From: Euprymna scolopes
Lineage: Eukaryota > Mollusca > Cephalopoda > Sepiida > Sepiolidae
Direction of reading: 5' to 3'
DNA length: 21,457 nucleotides
Assembly (NCBI GenBank): GCA_024364805.1
Contig: CM044499.1
Location: 113,027,572 to 113,049,028, forward strand
Shown: one piece after another, positions 8,213 to 16,908 of the stretch
Layout: each line of letters begins with the position of its first letter
Numbering within the stretch: position 1 is the first letter of the stretch
Position numbers and translations under genes: made by a program
The notes under the pieces: generated by a model
Told to the model about the DNA's origin: nothing
Databases searched by the model: none
Seen by the model: the letters and a program-made list of their open reading frames with translations, nothing else

Positions 8213-8256
8213 CCGCACTGAAGAGCTGTGAAACAGCGAAACAGTTCTGTATGCGG
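8213..8256 (+). ncRNA. Hammerhead ribozyme, type I, complete core
   Basis: A self-cleaving RNA motif. Helix I is CCGCA (8213-8217) with UGCGG (8252-8256). The core box CUGAAGA is at 8218-8224. Helix II is GCUG (8225-8228) with CAGC (8234-8237), closing a UGAAA loop. GAA is at 8238-8240. Helix III is ACAG (8241-8244) with CUGU (8247-8250), closing a UU loop and including the required A15.1-U16.1 pair. A at 8251 is position 17, an allowed H, so cleavage is expected after 8251. All invariant positions are present and every stem pairs perfectly. The very short helix III is typical of hammerheads in Penelope-like elements and retrozymes, which often act as dimers. Flanking TA tracts could extend helix I beyond an internal loop. 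A Penelope-like 3' end lies just upstream on the same strand. Confidence 0.85.
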
Positions 8257-8261
8257 ATGAC

Positions 8262-8275
8262 ACATATATATATAT

Positions 8276-8309
<34 letters not shown>

Positions 8310-8310
8310 C
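8262..8310. repeat. (TA)n tract downstream of the hammerhead
   Basis: TA dinucleotides are interrupted once by GACTA near 8276. Together with the upstream tract they enclose the ribozyme. Confidence 0.9.
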
Positions 8311-8378
8311 TGTATAGTATAGATCGTTTTACTTATGATTTAGAAGGTTTGAGAGTGATAACTCTAATTAAACTGCAG

Positions 8379-8534
8379 AATAACCTCAATACCACTTTGA
8401 CTCGAAGTAGAAACACCTATCAGGTTCCTATCTACGAGATAAATGGAAACTGTTACAGATCTGCATCTGGTGTTATGCATATAGATTTACACAATGAATA
8501 ATTAGTCGAGTCAAAGAGGTGGTATTAAATAACC
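8379..8534. mobile_element. 142-bp MITE with 7-bp target duplication
   Basis: Terminal inverted repeats of about 20 bp are seen: TCAATACCAC then TTTGACTCGA at the left (from 8386), mirrored by CGAGTCAAAGAGGTGGTATT at the right (to 8527). The small difference is a CTC insertion in the right arm. The direct repeat AATAACC flanks the unit on both sides (8379-8385 and 8528-8534). There is no coding capacity. The superfamily is not clear from the ends. Confidence 0.65.
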
Positions 8535-8690
8535 AGATAAGGATTTGTTTGCGTTACAATAAATATATATTACATAACTATGTTTAGATAACTATTATTC
8601 AATCTGTAAAACTCTTCTTTTACTCATAATAAATACAGTGTGAAACTCAGCTAGTATGACAATCTAATAGTTGCAGAGATAATCAAACTT

Positions 8691-9372
8691 ATTTTTTTTT
8701 ACAAGACAGACACCACTTATCAGGGTCCGAAGGCCACTCGAGGATAACGGTTAATGAATGTAAGGTGCTTGTGTAGTAATTGATAATGGTGTAAGTTGGG
8801 TAGAATTTGGATTATTTACTGGAACGGTTCAACAAGAACTTTTTTTTTACATTAGACTTGAAGGCTACCATATGGGCAGTTCTAGGAGTTTTGTTCGTGG
8901 AATCTGAGTATTTAGATTTAGGCATTGATAGAGAGTGGAGGAAATTGTTAATAGTGGTTGTAGCTAGTCGAGTGTGTTTCGTGAAAGTTTGGCAAAGGGG
9001 AACCACGAATTGGAGCTCAGATGAGCACTTGCCCTGAAAATTACGATAGAGCAGAGACATGCTCACAATGTCTCTTCTGTGGGAAAGAGGTTGCAGAGAA
9101 GGGAAAAGGGCATCACATACTAGGTTTCAAAGCCGGTTTTGAACTCTATCAAAGCTGGATAGGGTGTGCCAAGAAATTCTTATTCTTACACACTGTGGCA
9201 TCAGTACTCCATTTTAGGATATGCTTGGCTCTTATGTATAGAGAGGATTGCGTCAGAAGTGAGATACCTACTTAGGTGATAGAATGATCTAACCATTTTT
9301 CAGTGATTTTGGCAACAGATTTGATGTATGTATTCCATTTCAGATTAAGAGTCAGTTCCAGGAGATTGTCAA
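8691..9372 (-). mobile_element. LINE copy 2A: RT thumb to 3' end
   Basis: On the minus strand this runs from LDNLLELTLNLKWNTYIKS through a degraded C-terminal domain (about 9066-8812, including SMPKSKYSDS and MVAFKSNVKKKF) to the LINE 3' UTR. That UTR has the motif GAGTGGCC then CTGATAAGTGGTG, also seen at 16850, and an A-rich end (T run 8691-8700 on the plus strand). It begins exactly where copy 2B stops, so it lies head-to-tail with 2B in the same orientation. Confidence 0.8.
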
Positions 9373-11016
9373 GGGGATGACTCATCAAGAATTTATCCAT
9401 GTTGGACTTGAAGACAACCATATTGTAGTCAGTTGGAAAGCAGGAAAACGGAACAGAGTTCCACAGGCGTGCAGTTCTAAGAAATAAGCTTTGTTTATGG
9501 AATCTACATTTAGGTTTAGGTACAGATATAGAGTGGGGGAAATTATTGTTATTGGTTTCAGCTAGATGAGTGTTTTCATGAAAGTCAGGCAAGGGGGGAC
9601 CATAGATTGGAGCTCAGACAAGCACTTGCCATAAAATAACAACAAAGTAGAGATAGGCTTGCAACGTCTCTGCTGTGGGAAAGAGGTTTCAGGGAAGAGA
9701 AAAGGGCATCTTAAACTAGGCTACGAAGTCTACTTTGAACACTCTCAAAACAGGATAAGCTGCTTCGAGCAGCTCCTGGCCAGATGTGGCAACAGTACTC
9801 CATGCTTGGACGCACTTGGCTCTTATACATGTAGAGAATTGCATCAACAGTGAGATATTTACTTGAACAGTAGAACGATGCCACCATTTTCCCAACAACA
9901 CTGGCAACGCATTCGATGTACGTGTTCCATCTCAGATCAGGAGTAAAGGTCAGGCCCAGAAATTTGTCAAAACATGGAGCCTCCTCAAGATGTGAGCCAT
10001 TCATTTTAATTGATGCAAAACGGGGAGCAGAGCGTTGATGATGGAAAGATAGAAGTTTGGTCTTGGATGCATTTAAATTAACCAACCATTGCACCATGCG
10101 CTCAAGATCAGATGAAAGAGAATCAGTAAGAATTTGGCCGTTTACGGCCTTTGCAGTGTTGCTATAGATGGTACTGTCGTCAGCATAAATGCCTACAAAT
10201 GATCTTGGAATGGGATTTGGGAGATCATTGATGTAGATCAGAAAAAGAGTAGGGCCCAGGATGGATCCCTGAGGGACTCCAGCATTAATTCTGTGAGCTT
10301 CAGATTTCTGCCCATCAACCACTACTCTTATAAATCTATCAGAGAGAAATGATTTAATAATTGAAAAGACATTTCCAGCTATACTGTAGCTGGAGAGTTC
10401 GTGGAGTAGACCTTTATGCCACACCCTATTAAAAGCCTTTGATATGTCAAGGACAATTGCCTTAGAAAGGAAGCCTCCATTGAGAGGTTCGCTAATCCTA
10501 TGAGAAATAACAACACATCAGCTGTAGATCTAGCAGAACGGAAACCATATTGCATGTCACTGAGGAGGTTATTTTTGCTGAGGTGGTTGACTACTTCTCT
10601 ACTTAACACAGATTCTAGCAACTTACTTATGACACACAGATGAGTGATTAGTCTGTATTGAGAGGAAGATAATCGATCACCTGAATTTTCAAATATGAAC
10701 CATACTGATGAGGTTTTCTAGGGTGTTGGGGAGCAATTCTCCTTAAGAAAATGTTTAAATAGCTTTGTACGTATGGGAGCTCGTTCTGGTTGAAGATTTT
10801 GAGCACTATAATAGGAATGCCATCAGGGCCAGTTGTTTTACTGGAATCGAGATTTTTGCAACATCACGCACAGATATTTGTATGTTGCATAGCGTGTTTC
10901 CAGACACAGGACGAAATATGGGGGATTAGTGGCCCTAATCGCAGAAGGTAGAATTAGCTGCAAAGTTTTTGGCAAAGAGTTTGACTTTGTTCACTGTTGA
11001 TGAGATTACTTAGGCA
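9373..11016 (-). mobile_element. LINE copy 2B: linker, reverse transcriptase and C terminus
   Basis: On the minus strand this starts near 11016 in the linker before the RT (ISSTVNKVKLFAKNF), continues through RT and ends in the C terminus (VFKSNMDKFLMSHP at about 9379). It lacks its own 3' UTR and poly(A), passing straight into copy 2A. Several frameshifts are present, so it cannot be active. AT-rich filler and LINE-derived DNA account for the whole region. Confidence 0.8.
9711..10621 (-). pseudogene. LINE reverse transcriptase remnant
   Basis: The upstream frame (10621-10379) reads MLESVLSREVVNHLSKNNLL with YGFRSARSTADVLLF. The next frame (10424-9711) begins WHKGLLHELSSYSIAGNVFS, carries GVPQGSILGPTLFLIYINDL (motif B) and GIYADDSTIY (catalytic YADD), and ends in the thumb with a CCHIWPGA motif. 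The motif A Asp region lies at the frame change between the two. A further piece of the same protein's C terminus is at 9592-9380. It copies LINE RNA at nicked DNA. Confidence 0.85.
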
Positions 11017-11213
11017 TCAGAATGATTATACTGAAAAGAGAGAAGCTTGGTTTAACTATATTCAAATTAACAAGCCGCCTTTTTCCCCACTGCACCACAG
11101 ACTCAAGATCAGAAGAGGGAGAATCAGAGAGATCTTGGTCATTGCTGGCCTTTGAAGTGTTGTCATATATTTTGGTGTCATCTGCATAAATGTCTACGAA
11201 CGAAGTTCACTAA
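11017..11213 (-). mobile_element. LINE copy 2C: out-of-order RT palm fragment
   Basis: Minus-strand translation gives SFVDIYADDTKIYDNTSKAS and DLESVVQWGKRRLVNLN, which is the RT catalytic palm and the segment after it. In the intact order this belongs downstream of the linker that starts copy 2B, yet here it lies upstream of it. It is therefore a separate fragment or a rearrangement. Confidence 0.75.
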
Positions 11214-11934
11214 AAATCTAATTCATCATCTAATCTGATTTAGTCACTTGTAAACTTTGTTAAAAAATCGAAATGTCTATAGTTGCTTTTCATTTTTCTC
11301 ACCCTATAAAAAAAACAAAAAAAAACACTCTTGAATTGGACACAAGTATAAATTGCCTCACTCAAGAGGGATCTCTTCTCTGACCGATAACAGAACAGAT
11401 TAAAGCCAGTATCCAAACAGATACTAGACTATGCTCCAAGCCAAAAGACCATTGTCTATTTTAATTTCGTTTTAAGAGAGCTTGTGGGATTATTTAATGA
11501 ACTGATATAAGGAGAGGGTGTATCACCCACGACAACAACGACCAGGTAGGAATAGAAATCACACGTGCAAAGATATCAAAAAGGTTATCTTCCCTTAGAA
11601 CAGCCGAAGGGGTCAGATATTCATTCTTAGCACTTTTCATATGCACCTGCTGACAATGGTCTCTGCTTATCGACTATGCCATCAATAACAAGTGGAGAAT
11701 ATTCAGAACCTTTATTTTTCATAAACAGTTGTTTCTTTTTCTAAGATCAAAACAGTATATAACACAAGTATATGCCAAAAATACTTTACAAAACTTTGGA
11801 GCATTAACACTTAGTTCCATGGATACTGAATGCAACGAAATTGCTGAAAAATGCAAATCATATTTTTATAGAATTGTATAAAAATATATTTGTAATTTAT
11901 TGATAATTGTGTATTTTGAAACAGACCAACACAA

Positions 11935-11970
<36 letters not shown>

Positions 11971-12380
11971 GCGTTTTATTTTTTATTACCGTATTTTCCC
12001 TTTCTGTTAAGTTATATTATTGTTTCAGCTACCGGCCGTTTTTTTTTGGGGGGGGGGGCGTCTGTAGCTTCCTCAGACTTAGTTGAGCTTTTCAACTCCT
12101 GACATTGATATTAAAAGCTTACATTCTCTATTAAAAAATTATTAAAACAAACTTTTTAATATACTCGGTCCTAGATATGCGAGCGACTTCACGAAGAGTA
12201 ACTAATTCGCATATTATTTTTCAAAACGAAGGTTCATTAATTAATTATACCTTTTTATGGTTTCTTATTAGATAATTGGTTTCATTTAACTATTACACTT
12301 AATTCTATTTATTCATAATTTTTACATTGTGCATGAATGTGTAGAATTTAGGATGAACACGTTCTAACACATGAACTTGT
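11214..12380. other. AT-rich intergenic stretch
   Basis: No gene is recognised. It contains the (CA)n(TA)n microsatellite at about 11935-11970 and an unusual T9-G10 homopolymer pair at about 12040-12058. Confidence 0.6.
11935..11970. repeat. (CA)n(TA)n microsatellite
   Basis: CA repeats pass into a TA run, the same compound type as at 1065 and 1252 but with CA instead of TG on this strand. Confidence 0.95.
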
Positions 12381-12384
12381 TTTT

Positions 12385-12535
12385 ATATATATGTTACCTT
12401 GTCTGTGTGTGTGCAAAACTTCTCTACCAAACTTCTCTCTTAAGACTATAAACTTGATATATGAAATATTCGAACCTCAGGAACATTTTCGATTTGGTGA
12501 AATATCAGCTAAGGAGTCAAAATCGAAGAAAAAAA
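12385..12535 (+). mobile_element. Possible decayed Helitron-like fragment
   Basis: The order of landmarks follows the 5' part of the Helitron at 17680: TATATAT, a GTCTGTGTG-like run, AAACTTGATATA (AAATTTGATATA in the other) and GCTAAGGAGTCAAA (GTTAAGGAGTCAAA at about 17847). Similarity is patchy and no CTAG terminus is seen here. Confidence 0.35.
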
Positions 12536-12639
12536 AGTTCACCTGGCAGGAATAAATTAAATTACTTCTGAGCATGCGTACATTCTTAGCTTGAACTTGC
12601 TTAATTTTTAGCCATCTGACGACAGCTGAAGCGGTAACA

Positions 12640-12853
12640 AGTAAATCTGAAACATTAAATAACGATTAAAGCTGGAGCACTGAATGTTTTGGTTTCAATT
12701 CCAACTGGTGGCACTGAAGTAATCTTTTTTAACTTTTGAACTCATTACCGTATATATTTGGTAAAATATACAAAATTTCTAGAGAATTTGCTCTATAATA
12801 ATAAATACAAAATTTGCATGATTAAACATTATATTTAAGCGTGTTTTATGACC
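12640..12853 (+). mobile_element. tRNA-derived SINE family 1, longest plus-strand copy
   Basis: A B-box-like TTGGTTTCAATTCCAACTGG (about 12689-12708) is followed by GGCACTGAAGTAATC, a T-run, and the AT-rich tail shared with 20999-21130 (-) and 3055-3165 (-), ending ATATTTAAGCGTGTTTTATG. The head (12640-12685) is diverged and the A box is not clear. The shared tail of about 130 bp over three copies defines the family. Confidence 0.6.
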
Positions 12854-12935
12854 GATCAATACAACATATATTCTGGTGTATATGAATTTATTTATCCGTT
12901 CAATAAGGAAAAGAACATCTGTAGGAGAAGTAGTT

Positions 12936-13026
12936 ATAAATGCTCTTTATATGTTGGCATTTTGAAACCTAATGCTTCTCATCATAAGAGGAGAGAAGGG
13001 ACTTTATTTCATATAAGAGCATTCGA
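12936..13026. repeat. Short inverted repeat (hairpin), 90 bp
   Basis: AATGCTCTTTATATG near 12938 is mirrored by CATATAAGAGCATT near 13010 with a single-base bulge. The interior does not continue the pairing. Confidence 0.6.
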
Positions 13027-13039
13027 CATCTAGCTTAAA

Positions 13040-13490
13040 GTACATTAGGAAGGAAATATTAAAATATCTGATACAAAAGGGAAATAAAAGAAAGAGGATT
13101 AGGGAGGGGTCCGAGGATTGATAATATCAGGATGGGGATGTAATGAAGCCAGAATGGATTTCAAAAATGTAAAAATGAGAAGTAGGACAAATATCTGGAA
13201 TTTTTGTATAATAAGCTAGGTGATATAATCAGCGCCAGAATGGAGATGAAAATTACTAAAATAGGCTGGGGAGCAATCAAAAATAGTGTTTTATGAGAAG
13301 TAAGCTCAACATAGGTAACAGTGGGAAATAGGTGAGAATATGGAAGAAATGTCAGAAAAAGAAAGATTCTCAAAACAAAGTATCAGGTCAAATCAAGAAT
13401 AAAAATAGAAAAATAATATAATGAAGAATAAAACGATGATAAAATAATATTAAATTAAATAAAACGAAATAGGATCTGCCATAAGATACT
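13040..13490. other. Purine-rich, C-poor stretch
   Basis: The plus strand is strongly biased to A and G. Short segments recur loosely (GCCAGAATGGA at about 13148 and 13233; ATGAGAAGTA at about 13174 and 13294), hinting at a decayed tandem repeat. No gene is seen. Confidence 0.4.
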
Positions 13491-13494
13491 TTAA

Positions 13495-14386
13495 TAAGTT
13501 TCCAGACCTTTTTGTACAGGCATTTAAAATTGTTGTGCACTCTTGAAAAATCAGTATGTTATTGCTATAATTTTATGAGAAGACTGACCGTTTTATGATT
13601 CTATGTTCAAATGAACAACTACAGCAGGAATTTGAATACACCCTACTAAAGCCTGATTGTCACAGCTAGTGAAATTTAAAACTGCAATTTGGACGTGAGG
13701 ACACTTTAGAAGAACGACATGCAATAAAATTCTGTTTTAAACTTGGAAAAAGTGTCACAGAAACATGGAATGCTTCTGACTGCTTTTGGACAATCTTGTA
13801 TGAATCGAGCATCAGTTTTTATGTGGCATAAGAGATTCAAGTAAGGCAGGGAGTCTGTGAGGGATGATGGGAGGTGCAGGATGAGTAAGGAAGTCAGAGT
13901 TGATTGACTAAATAAAGAATTTCATTGATAAGGACCGTTATGTGTCTATAGAGACAATAAGTGCACAGTTTGATGTCAGTGTGGGAACTGTACACAGTTA
14001 TTTGGGAGGAAATGGATATTCATAAGATTTGTGCAAAATTTGTTCCAAGGGTTCAGTCAACAATTCCATCTTTGTCACAGACCATTTGACCAAGATGAGC
14101 CTCAAGACTGTTTCTCGCCCCCCCTATAGTTTAGACCTTGCTCCTTGTGACTTTTAGTTATTCCCTAAGCTTAAGGAAAACCTTAGAGGCTGTCATTATG
14201 AGACAATTAAGATGAAAGAGGCTACAACGAGGGTTATTGATATTCTCACGCAAGAGGAATTCCATGGGGCCTTCCAAAAGTTGTTGGAACTGCATTGCAA
14301 CGCGAGGAGATTAATTTGAAGGGTATTAGAGTTTCATGTGTCTACTATAAAATAACAGTGTCTATACGAAAAAGTCTGTAAAGTTA
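13495..14386 (+). mobile_element. mariner transposon, internally deleted
   Basis: Ends are imperfect TIRs: AGTTTCCAGACCTTTTTGTA at 13497 and, reverse-complemented, ACTTTACAGACTTTTTCGTA ending at 14384. TA dinucleotides flank both ends (13495-13496 and 14385-14386), the mariner target duplication. The unit is 888 bp, against about 1.3 kb for complete members. Confidence 0.85.
13700..14340 (+). pseudogene. mariner transposase remnant
   Basis: Recognisable pieces in order are ERHAIKFCFKLGKSVTETWN (N-terminal helix-turn-helix), FIDKDRYVSIETISAQFDVS and VGTVHSYL-like sequence (second helix-turn-helix), DIHKICAKFVPR, and then, after an internal deletion of several hundred bases around 14050-14090, a stretch matching YSPDLAPCDFWLFPKLKENL. 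The last contains the third catalytic Asp (codon near 14149). The first two catalytic Asp residues fall in the missing part, and there are many stops and shifts, so no activity is possible. It could still be mobilised in trans if its ends were intact. Confidence 0.8.
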
Positions 14387-14508
14387 CTGAATGCACTTCG
14401 TATATAATTGTATTTCAACAAAAATCTAACAAAAGAAATATGAAATTATAATAGTCAAACTAATTTAGAGTACATGAAAGTTTTTGGCAACATAAAATGA
14501 TTAAAACA

Positions 14509-15429
14509 GACCTTTTTCTCACAACTTGCCCTGAACTATGTTCAGTTTCCGTTCTGTCTCCTCTTGGATCTTCCGACAACTCAGTTGTATCAATTAAGAT
14601 AAAAATGAAATGTAATAAGTCCTCAGACGTACCTCTCCATCGTACAGTATATCGATACACTATGGCTGACTGGGATAGTTTCCGTACATTTATATTGGAT
14701 CTTCCTCTGCGTTCCATGTTTAAAAAGGATGTGTCGTCTATAGTATCAGACCTGACAGAATGGTTGATTGTAGGTATAGACAATTTCATACCCTCGAAAA
14801 GGTTCCAGCAAAAACCTAACAGCCAGCCATGGTTTTCTCCAGAATGTGCTGCTGCTTTTGTGCAAAGAAATCACTTTTTCCACTGTTTCCAACGTAATAG
14901 ATGTGTGGAAACTAAAGCCGCTTTCAGGACTGCCAGCAACCATTGTAAGAACGCAAGAGAGTTGTATGCTCAGCCCGTCAAGTCCAAAGTAGCTGAGCAG
15001 CGGCTTGGTTCACACCAGTTTTGGCAAATAGCAAACAGAATCCTGAACAGAAGCGTGTGCTCTATCCCAACTATCATCAATGGACCTGAGTTAATCTCGT
15101 CAGCATCAGACAAAGCTAAACTCTTTGCCAAGAACTTTGCAACCAATTCTACCCTTTGCGACCAAGGCCGCCAGCCCCCAATATTTCCTCCTGTATCAGA
15201 AAACACGCTATGTGATATACAAATATCTGTATGTGATGTTGCCAAGCTAATCAAAAACCTTGATTCCAGTAAAGCAACCGGCCCTGACGGTATTCCAATT
15301 ATAGTACTCAAAAAACTTCAACCAGAACTAGCACCCATACTTATAAAACTGTTTAAACGTTGTCTTAAGGAGAATTGCTTCTCATCACCCTGGAAAATCT
15401 CATCAGTATGCCCTGTATTTAAGAATTAA
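14509..15429 (+). pseudogene. LINE ORF, endonuclease C terminus to RT N terminus
   Basis: It opens with CPELCSVSVLSPLGSSDNSV, the end of the endonuclease. The catalytic SDH triad motif reads SDN here (AAC codon at 14578-14580), so the active-site His is lost. The linker has QKPNSQPWFSPECAAAF and KARELYAQ-like sequence, then the RT N-terminal motif SSKATGPDGIP (to 15297) and PWKISSVCPVFKN. A single TAA at 15427-15429 interrupts the frame; the same frame continues through GDGSSPSQYRLISLL into the RT core. This frame could be read only by suppression or is simply a point mutation in a dead copy. Confidence 0.85.
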
Positions 15430-16743
15430 GGTGATGGTTCATCCCCCTCTCAGTACAGGCTAATAAGTCTCCTGTGCGTCATGAGTAAGTTGCTGGAATC
15501 TGTGTTAAATACAGAAGTAATCAACCATCTCAGCAAAAATAACCTTCTTAGTTACACACTATATGGTTTCCGTTCTGCTAGATCTACAGCAGATGTGCTT
15601 ACAGTTATATCTCATAGGATTAGCGAATCTCTCGACAGAGGCAACCTTTCTAGGGCAATTGCTCTTGACATATCAAAGGCCTTTGATAGGGTATGGCATA
15701 AAGGTTTACTTCACAAGATCTCCAGCTATGGTATAGCTGGAAATGTCTTCTCAATTATTAAATCTTTTCTCTCTGATAGGTTCATAAGAGTAGTAGTTGA
15801 TGGGCAAAAATCAGAAGCTCACAGTATAAATGCTGGAGTCCCTCAGGGATCCATCCTGGGCCCAACTCTTTTCCTGATCTACATTAATGATCTTCCAAAT
15901 CACATCCTTACATCATTTGTAGACATTTATGCTGACGACACTACCATCTATGGTAGCACATCTAAGACAGTAAACGACCAAGTTCTCTCCGATTCTCTCT
16001 CCTCTGATCTTGATCACATTGTACAATGGGGAAAGGAGTGGCTGGTTACTTTTAATGCATCTAAAACCAAGCTTCTATCTTTACATCATCTGGCATCAAT
16101 TAAAATGAATGAATCTCGTTTTGGAGAGGCCTCAAGTTTTGACAGGCTTCTGGGCTTGGCCTTTACTCCTGATCTTAAATGGAATACATACATCAAATCT
16201 GTTGCCAAGGCCACTAGAAAAATGGTCAGATCTTTCTATCGATCCAGTAGATATCTCACTGCTGATGCAATTCTCTATCTATATAAGAGCCTGATACGTC
16301 CAAGGATGGAGTACTGTTGCCACATATGGGCAGGAGCTGCTAGAAAAGACTTGTCCTGCCGTGATAGAGTTCAAAATAGACTTCGTGGCCTGGTGGGAGA
16401 TGTCCTTTTCTCTTCGCTGCAACCTCTATCTCACAGAAGAGATGTTGCGAGTTTGTCTCTGCTTTATCGTTATTTTCATGGAAAGTGTTCGACTGACCTT
16501 CAATCTATGGTCCCCCCTCGCCAAACTTTCACAAGAAACACTAGACTAGCTGAAAACATTATCAATAATTTTCCCCACTCTTTATCTGTGCCTAAACTTA
16601 AACATAGATTCCATGATCAAAGCTTCTTTCTTAGAACTGCAGGCCTGTGGAATTGTCTTCCGTTTTCCTGCTTTCCAGCTGTCTATAATATGGTTGTCTT
16701 CAAATCCAACGTGAACAAGTTTCTGATGAGCCGTTCCACTTAA
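15430..16743 (+). pseudogene. LINE reverse transcriptase core and C-terminal domain
   Basis: Same frame as the upstream ORF after the stop; the first ATG is at 15481 (MSKLLESVLNTEVINHLSKN). Visible RT motifs are YGFRSARSTADVLT, motif A ALDISKAFDRVW (15661-15696, catalytic Asp at 15667), motif B GVPQGSILGPTL (15835-15870), motif C YADD (15928-15939) and a thumb motif LKWNTYIKS. The C-terminal domain has MEYCCHIWAGAA, PLSHRRDVASLSLLYRYFHG and WNCLPFSCFP. There is no RNase H domain. The core is uninterrupted for about 440 codons and all catalytic residues are present. The general look is jockey/CR1-like; the clade would need a tree. Confidence 0.9.
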
Positions 16744-16908
16744 GTTACCAAATTTACCGAACTTCCATTACTATCGATTACTATATTGTCCTTTTGACTA
16801 ATCTACACTCTTTAACCCATCCTTGAGTGGCCTATCGGCCTTGATAAGTGGTGACGCCTAAAAAAAAAAAACATCCGTTGTCAAGATCATTAGAAAAATG
16901 GTTGGATC

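Larger units (their letters stand above)
14505..16871 (+). mobile_element. LINE copy 3: best-preserved, 5'-truncated
   Basis: A non-LTR retrotransposon of the same family as copies 1, 2 and 4. It starts abruptly inside the endonuclease domain (DLFLTTCPELCSV), carries a long reverse-transcriptase frame to 16743, a short 3' UTR with ACTCTTTAACCCATCC, GAGTGGCC and GATAAGTGGTGACGCC, and ends in A12 (16860-16871). 5' truncation is the usual outcome of incomplete reverse transcription. With only one break in about 745 codons it is clearly the youngest LINE copy here. Confidence 0.9.

Noticed and set aside
10705-10725. CTGATGAG hammerhead-like core at about 10708
   Set aside because: No GAAA box or pairing arms follow, and the bases belong to the LINE copy 2B coding region.
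12065-12095. CTGAGGA core on the minus strand
   Set aside because: It lacks the GAAA box and helices.
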